Assembly (NCBI RefSeq): GCF_017873175.1
Contig: NZ_JAGGJW010000007.1
Span: 62,001-126,000 of the forward strand
Reading direction: 5' to 3'
DNA length: 64,000 nt
Origin: Neorhizobium petrolearium
GTDB taxonomy: Bacteria; Pseudomonadota; Alphaproteobacteria; Rhizobiales; Rhizobiaceae
Of the stretch, positions 60,210-64,000 are shown piece by piece. The number at the start of each line of letters is the position of its first letter. Within the stretch, counting starts at the first letter, position 1. The notes under the pieces were generated by a model, which did no database searches, had not been told where the DNA came from, and worked only from the letters and a program-made list of their open reading frames with translations. A program made the position numbers and the translations under genes.

Positions 60210-61592
60210 ATGGCGGATTTCGATCTTGTTCTGAAGGGCACGCTGGTTTTGCCGGATCGTCTGGTTCCTGAGGGCTTCGTTGCCGTTCGCGACGGATTGG
60301 TGGCGGCCGTTGGGCAGGGTGATATGCCGGGTGCGAAAGAGCGCCACGATCTCGGTAAAGCGCTGATCCTGCCGGGCGCGATTGATGCGCAGGTCCATTC
60401 GCTTTCGCAGAAGAACCAGGAGGATTTCATCTGGTCGACGCGCGCGGCGGCGGCCGGCGGCGTGACGACCATCGTCGACATGCCATATGACGAGGGCAAT
60501 CTCATCTGTTCTTCGGAGGCCGTGCGCGGCAAGGTAGCGCATGGGGAAAGCCTGGCACGCGTCGATTTCGCGCTCTACGGCACGATCGATCCGGAAGAGG
60601 GCGCCAGACGGATTCCCGAACAGGTGGAAGCCGGCGTTGCCGCCTTCAAGTTCTCCACCTTCGGAACCGATCCCAAGCGCTTTCCGCGCATTCCGGCGCC
60701 GCTGATGACGGAGTGCTTTGCCGCTATCGCACCGACTGGTTTGACGGCCGGCGTTCACAACGAGAGCGACGAATATGTGCGGGCGGCAATGGAGACAGTA
60801 AAGGCTTCCGGCATTACCGACTACAGGGCGCATGAAATATCCCGCCCGCCGCTCACCGAACTGCTCGCCATGGTGGAAATCTACGAGATCGGTGCCGCGA
60901 CAGGCTGCCCGGCGCATGTGGTGCATTGTTCGCTCGGCCGCGGCTACGAGATCGCAGCGGCCTATCGCGCACAGGGTCATCGGGCGACGGTGGAATGCCT
61001 GATCCATTATCTGACACTCGACAGCGAGACGGATGCGAAACGGCTCGGCGGCCGATCCAAATGCAATCCGCCGATCCGGCCGCGAGCCGAGGTGGAAAAG
61101 CTCTGGCGGCATATCGCGGCCGGCAACGTGACGCTGCTTTCGACCGACCATGTGAGTTGGTCGCTCGACCGCAAGACCAATTCTGAGATGCTGGCGAATG
61201 CCTCCGGTCTGCCGGGGCTGGAAGCCATGGTGCCGCTCTTCATCAAGGGTGCGCTGGAGCGCGGTGTGACGCTCACCTGGGCAGCACGGCTGATGGCGCT
61301 GAACCCGGCGCGGCATTTCCGCATCGATCACATCAAGGGCGCTCTGGAAGTTGGCAAGCATGCGGATATCGCCGTTCTGACGCCGGAACGCCATGTCTTC
61401 GACGCCTCCAGGACCGGTAACAACGTGGTCGGCTGGTCGCCCTATGACGGCATGACGCTACCCTACAAGGTGGCGGCGACCTATTTGCGCGGCAAGCTTG
61501 CCTACGATGGTTCGCGGGTTCTCGCCGAGCCGGGCAATGGCGACTTCGTGCGGCCGCTGGCGAGTTTGCCGCTTCAGGGGCTTTCAGTATGA
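60210..61592 (+). CDS. dihydroorotase/allantoinase-type amidohydrolase
   Basis: 460 residues. The TIM-barrel metal-dependent hydrolase pattern is present: IDAQVHSLSQKN at the first strand, Lys147 (AAFKFSTFG, the usual carboxylated Lys), His183 (AGVHNESDE), His239 (AHVVHCS) and Asp313 (LSTDHVSW). The first metal His of the usual DxHxH is Gln61, while His63 is kept, so the metal site may differ. With the downstream carbamoyl-amidohydrolase it suggests ring opening of an allantoin- or hydantoin-like compound. Substrate unknown. Confidence 0.85.
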   Translation: MADFDLVLKGTLVLPDRLVPEGFVAVRDGLVAAVGQGDMPGAKERHDLGKALILPGAIDAQVHSLSQKNQEDFIWSTRAAAAGGVTTIVDMPYDEGNLICSSEAVRGKVAHGESLARVDFALYGTIDPEEGARRIPEQVEAGVAAFKFSTFGTDPKRFPRIPAPLMTECFAAIAPTGLTAGVHNESDEYVRAAMETVKASGITDYRAHEISRPPLTELLAMVEIYEIGAATGCPAHVVHCSLGRGYEIAAAYRAQGHRATVECLIHYLTLDSETDAKRLGGRSKCNPPIRPRAEVEKLWRHIAAGNVTLLSTDHVSWSLDRKTNSEMLANASGLPGLEAMVPLFIKGALERGVTLTWAARLMALNPARHFRIDHIKGALEVGKHADIAVLTPERHVFDASRTGNNVVGWSPYDGMTLPYKVAATYLRGKLAYDGSRVLAEPGNGDFVRPLASLPLQGLSV

Positions 61593-62824
61593 CGCGCAAT
61601 CTTCCTGTCAAGGCAGATCGGATTGCGGCGGATATCGATGCCTTGGCAGCGCTCACCGAGCCGGACCGGCCATGGACGCGGCGCGCGTTCACGCCGATGT
61701 TTTTGAAGGGCCGAGCCTATCTGGAGCGTCGCTTCAAGGAGGCCGGACTTGAGACGCGTATCGACGCTGCGGGCAATCTGATCGGCCTGCGCAAGGGAGC
61801 CGGTTCCAAGGGCACGATCATGCTGGGTTCGCACTCGGATACCGTGCCGAATGGCGGCTGCTTTGATGGGATTGCGGGTGTTGCCGCGGCTCTGGAAGTG
61901 GCCCGTTCTCTCGACGATGCAGGCATCGCGTTGGAACATGACCTGGAGATTATCGATTTTCTGGCTGAGGAGGTTTCGATCTTCGGTGTTTCCTGCATCG
62001 GCAGTCGCGGCATGCTGGGCTTGCGTCCGACGGAATGGCTTGAACGGGAAGCGGACGGCATGAGCCTTGCCGAAGGAATTCGCATGGTCGGCGGCGACCC
62101 GGCTGTTGACCTCAGGCGAGGGGACATCAGGGCTTTCCTCGAGCTGCATATCGAGCAGGGGCCGGTACTGGAGAAGGAAAGGATCGATATCGGCGTGGTG
62201 ACCGTGATTGCCGGCATTACCCGCATCGAGATCGTCGTCGAGGGGCGGGCGGATCACGCCGGTACGACGCCGATGGGCGCGCGGCGCGACGCGCTGACGG
62301 CGGCTTCCCGCGTCGTGCTCGGCATCGAGCGGATTGCCTCTGAACTCGCCCAAGGACCGAGCCATTTCGCGGCCACGGTCGGCGAATTTTCGATGGAGCC
62401 GAATGCTGCCAATGTCGTTCCATCCCACGTCCGCATGCTGATCGACGCACGGGCGGAAGATCCGGCAGTGATGGAGAGCTTTTCGGAGGCGGTTTCCGCA
62501 TTGACCGAGCAGACGGCGAAGAGGAGCGGGGTGACCATCACGCCGCCGCGGCGGATCTCGAACAACCCGGCGACGCCGATGGCGGCTTCGGTTGTTGCAT
62601 TGCTGGAGGAAAGTGCAGCTGGCCTCGATGCGTCGAGCCGGCGCATGGTCTCCGGTGCGGGACATGACGCGGCATTCCTGGCCAAGGTGGCACCGGCGGC
62701 GATGGTCTTCATTGCCTGCCGCGACGGGCGCAGCCATACCCCGGAGGAATGGGCGGACAACGACGATATCGCGCTCGGCGCGGCGGTTCTCTACGAAACG
62801 GTCCTCAAGCTGGACAGGCGATAA
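61589..62824 (+). CDS. N-carbamoyl-L-amino acid / allantoate amidohydrolase (M20 family)
   Basis: 411 residues, starting in the stop codon of the amidohydrolase (ATGA). M20-type metal motifs: LGSHSDTVPNGGCFDG, EEVSIFG, FLELHIEQGPVLE and AGHDAAFLAK, plus the dimer-domain RADHAGTTPMGARRDA. Enzymes of this group remove a carbamoyl or ureido group. It should act on the product of the upstream ring-opening enzyme. Confidence 0.92.
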   Translation: MTRNLPVKADRIAADIDALAALTEPDRPWTRRAFTPMFLKGRAYLERRFKEAGLETRIDAAGNLIGLRKGAGSKGTIMLGSHSDTVPNGGCFDGIAGVAAALEVARSLDDAGIALEHDLEIIDFLAEEVSIFGVSCIGSRGMLGLRPTEWLEREADGMSLAEGIRMVGGDPAVDLRRGDIRAFLELHIEQGPVLEKERIDIGVVTVIAGITRIEIVVEGRADHAGTTPMGARRDALTAASRVVLGIERIASELAQGPSHFAATVGEFSMEPNAANVVPSHVRMLIDARAEDPAVMESFSEAVSALTEQTAKRSGVTITPPRRISNNPATPMAASVVALLEESAAGLDASSRRMVSGAGHDAAFLAKVAPAAMVFIACRDGRSHTPEEWADNDDIALGAAVLYETVLKLDRR

Positions 62825-62836
62825 AGGAGCAAAGGC

Positions 62837-63925
62837 ATGGGGCGGATTCTGACAGAAAAGGATGTCGAGGCGGCGGTCCGTGGTGGCTCCGTTTATGCAG
62901 CCGGCGGCGGCGGCTGGGCCGATCATGGCCGAATGCTGGGGTACGCGGCAGTCAGCATCGGCAAGCCTGAACTCGTCACTATCGATGAGCTTGAGGACGA
63001 GGACTGGGTGGCGACGGCGGCTGCGATCGGCGCGCCGGCGTCCACCACCAATTGGGAGATGCAGGGCATCGACTATGTGAAGGCCGTAGAGCTCCTGCAG
63101 GAGGCGCTCGGCGAACCGATCAAGGCACTAATGATCGGCCAGAACGGTAAGTCCTCGACGCTGAACGGCTGGCTGCCATCGGCCATTCTCGGCACGAAGG
63201 TTCTGGATGCCGTCGGTGATGTCCGGGCGCATCCGACCGGTGACATGGGCTCGATCGGCATGGCGAATTCGCCGGAGCAGATGATCCAGACGGCAGTCGG
63301 CGGCAACCGCGCTGAAAACCGTTATATGGAGCTCGTGATCCGCGGGGCGACGGCAAAGGTTTCGCCGGTCCTTCGCACCGCCTCCGACCAATCGGGAGGC
63401 TTCATCGCCTCCTGCCGCAATCCCTTGCGCGCGTCCTATATCCGGAAGAATGCGGCGCTCGGCGGCATCAGCCTGGCGCTCACGCTCGGCGAGGCGATCA
63501 TTGCTGCCGACGGCAAGGGCGGGCATGCGATCATCGATGCTATCGTCAAGACGACGGGCGGCTCCATCCTCACGCAGGCGGAAGTGACCGAAAAATCCGT
63601 CGTCTATACCAACGAGGCCTTCGATGTGGGGACGCTGACGCTCGGCGAGGGCGACAGGGCGATCACCATGCATGTGATGAACGAATACATGGCTGTCGAG
63701 GATGCCGGCGGTCACCGGCTGGCGACTTTCCCGGACATCATCAGCACCTTGTCACCGAACGGTGAGCCGATGAGCGTAGGGCAGCTTCAGCCCGGTATGC
63801 GGGTCTTCCTGCTGCACGTGCCGAAGACGATCATACCGCTTTCCTCCAGCGTGAAAGACCCATCGGTCTATCCGATTGTCGAAACGGCGCTGGGCATCAG
63901 CATAGCCGATTACGCGCTCGCCTGA
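62837..63925 (+). CDS. DUF917 family protein
   Basis: 362 residues with aaggagc before the ATG. TEKDVEAAVRGGSVYAAGGG and ELVTIDELEDEDWVATAAAI, then GAPASTTNWEMQG and HPTGDMGSIGMANSP, are the DUF917 pattern. The family is linked by context to hydantoin and related degradation; the reaction is unknown. It lies 12 bases after the preceding gene, within the operon. Confidence 0.9.
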   Translation: MGRILTEKDVEAAVRGGSVYAAGGGGWADHGRMLGYAAVSIGKPELVTIDELEDEDWVATAAAIGAPASTTNWEMQGIDYVKAVELLQEALGEPIKALMIGQNGKSSTLNGWLPSAILGTKVLDAVGDVRAHPTGDMGSIGMANSPEQMIQTAVGGNRAENRYMELVIRGATAKVSPVLRTASDQSGGFIASCRNPLRASYIRKNAALGGISLALTLGEAIIAADGKGGHAIIDAIVKTTGGSILTQAEVTEKSVVYTNEAFDVGTLTLGEGDRAITMHVMNEYMAVEDAGGHRLATFPDIISTLSPNGEPMSVGQLQPGMRVFLLHVPKTIIPLSSSVKDPSVYPIVETALGISIADYALA

Positions 63926-63935
63926 GGAGGGAAAC

Positions 63936-64000
63936 ATGCCGAAGCCCAATCCGCGTCACCCGAAATTCCCGATCCCCGGCGGTCCCGAATTGCGCACCAA
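63936..64000 (+). CDS. start of the next gene in the degradation operon (runs off the window)
   Basis: An ATG at 63936 has gaggaggg just upstream, 10 bases after the DUF917 stop, and the frame is open to the window end (MPKPNPRHPKFPIPGGPEL). Too short to identify. Confidence 0.65.
   Translation, partial: MPKPNPRHPKFPIPGGPELRT

Noticed and set aside
1..64000. CRISPR arrays or insertion sequences
   Set aside because: No spaced direct repeats of CRISPR type and no transposase other than the phage one were found on reading through the window.

Overview
The window is GC-rich alphaproteobacterial DNA, most probably from the Rhizobiaceae. The reasons are the nnrS/nirK/nirV/nnrR/pseudoazurin denitrification cluster, the tRNA-Ile2 sequence, the codon use, and a purine/hydantoin-type degradation operon of a kind known from rhizobia. 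No species name can be read from the sequence.

The main result is that one complete transposable (Mu-type) prophage occupies 3631-48120 (44,490 bp), about 70% of the window. Its ends can be placed to the base. The low end starts TGTAG at 3631 and the high end reads TGTAG on the minus strand from 48120. The first 27 bases of the two ends match at 21 positions, including a TTCCGGAATT block at bases 18-27 of each. The element is flanked by the same 5 bases, GGCGG (3626-3630 and 48121-48125), as expected of a Mu-type target duplication. It sits in the last codons of nnrS. Before insertion nnrS ended one base from the 3' end of the tRNA gene, and its reading frame can be rejoined (...VRRKL instead of the present ...VRL). 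NnrS has therefore lost only its last three residues.

The prophage genome runs on the minus strand, from its c-end at 48120 to its right end at 3631. In phage order it holds: a lysogenic cassette of two unknown genes (46.5-47.7 and 45.3-46.5 kb); a CI/S24 repressor; a divergent operator region; an early operon (Ner-like, small membrane protein, DnaA-IV-like and ParB-like proteins, DDE transposase A, ATPase B, DUF3164, GemA, Mor-like activator); a lysis block (endolysin, holin, overlapping Rz/Rz1); Mu-type head genes (DUF2730, DUF3486, terminase, DUF935 portal, F-like, G-like, protease I, cement, capsid); and a long non-contractile tail module with a G/GT -1 frameshift, lambda-type tape measure and J-like tip protein. 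Head and replication are Mu-like while the tail is siphovirus-like, as in the B3/RcapMu type. Last comes a 6.4-kb right-end cargo block (3.8-10.1 kb) with two HEPN-like proteins, a Dam-type methylase, an SRAP gene with an amber stop, and unknown genes. Four copies of an 18-bp palindrome, CCGTC(C/T)GA(N)3(C/T)GGACG(N), lie upstream of the lysis operon, the protease/head operon, the tail-tip operon and the right-end cargo gene. This is the same four-promoter layout as the Mu late promoters Plys, PI, PP and Pmom, and it suggests the operators of the Mor-like activator.

Host DNA to the left (1-3630) holds an alcohol dehydrogenase end, DUF427, DUF1428, YjbQ, a small exported protein, a SIMPL protein and tRNA-Ile2. 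Host DNA to the right (48116-58853) is a nitrite/NO respiration cluster: nnrS, nirK, nirV, nnrR, pseudoazurin, a DUF59/DUF2249/membrane protein operon, hemN and a di-haem peroxidase. Five FNR/NnrR-type boxes (TTG-N8-CAA) lie in front of its transcription units. The far right (58854-64000) holds a LysR regulator with two HTH domains, divergent from an amidohydrolase / carbamoyl-amidohydrolase / DUF917 operon that runs off the window.
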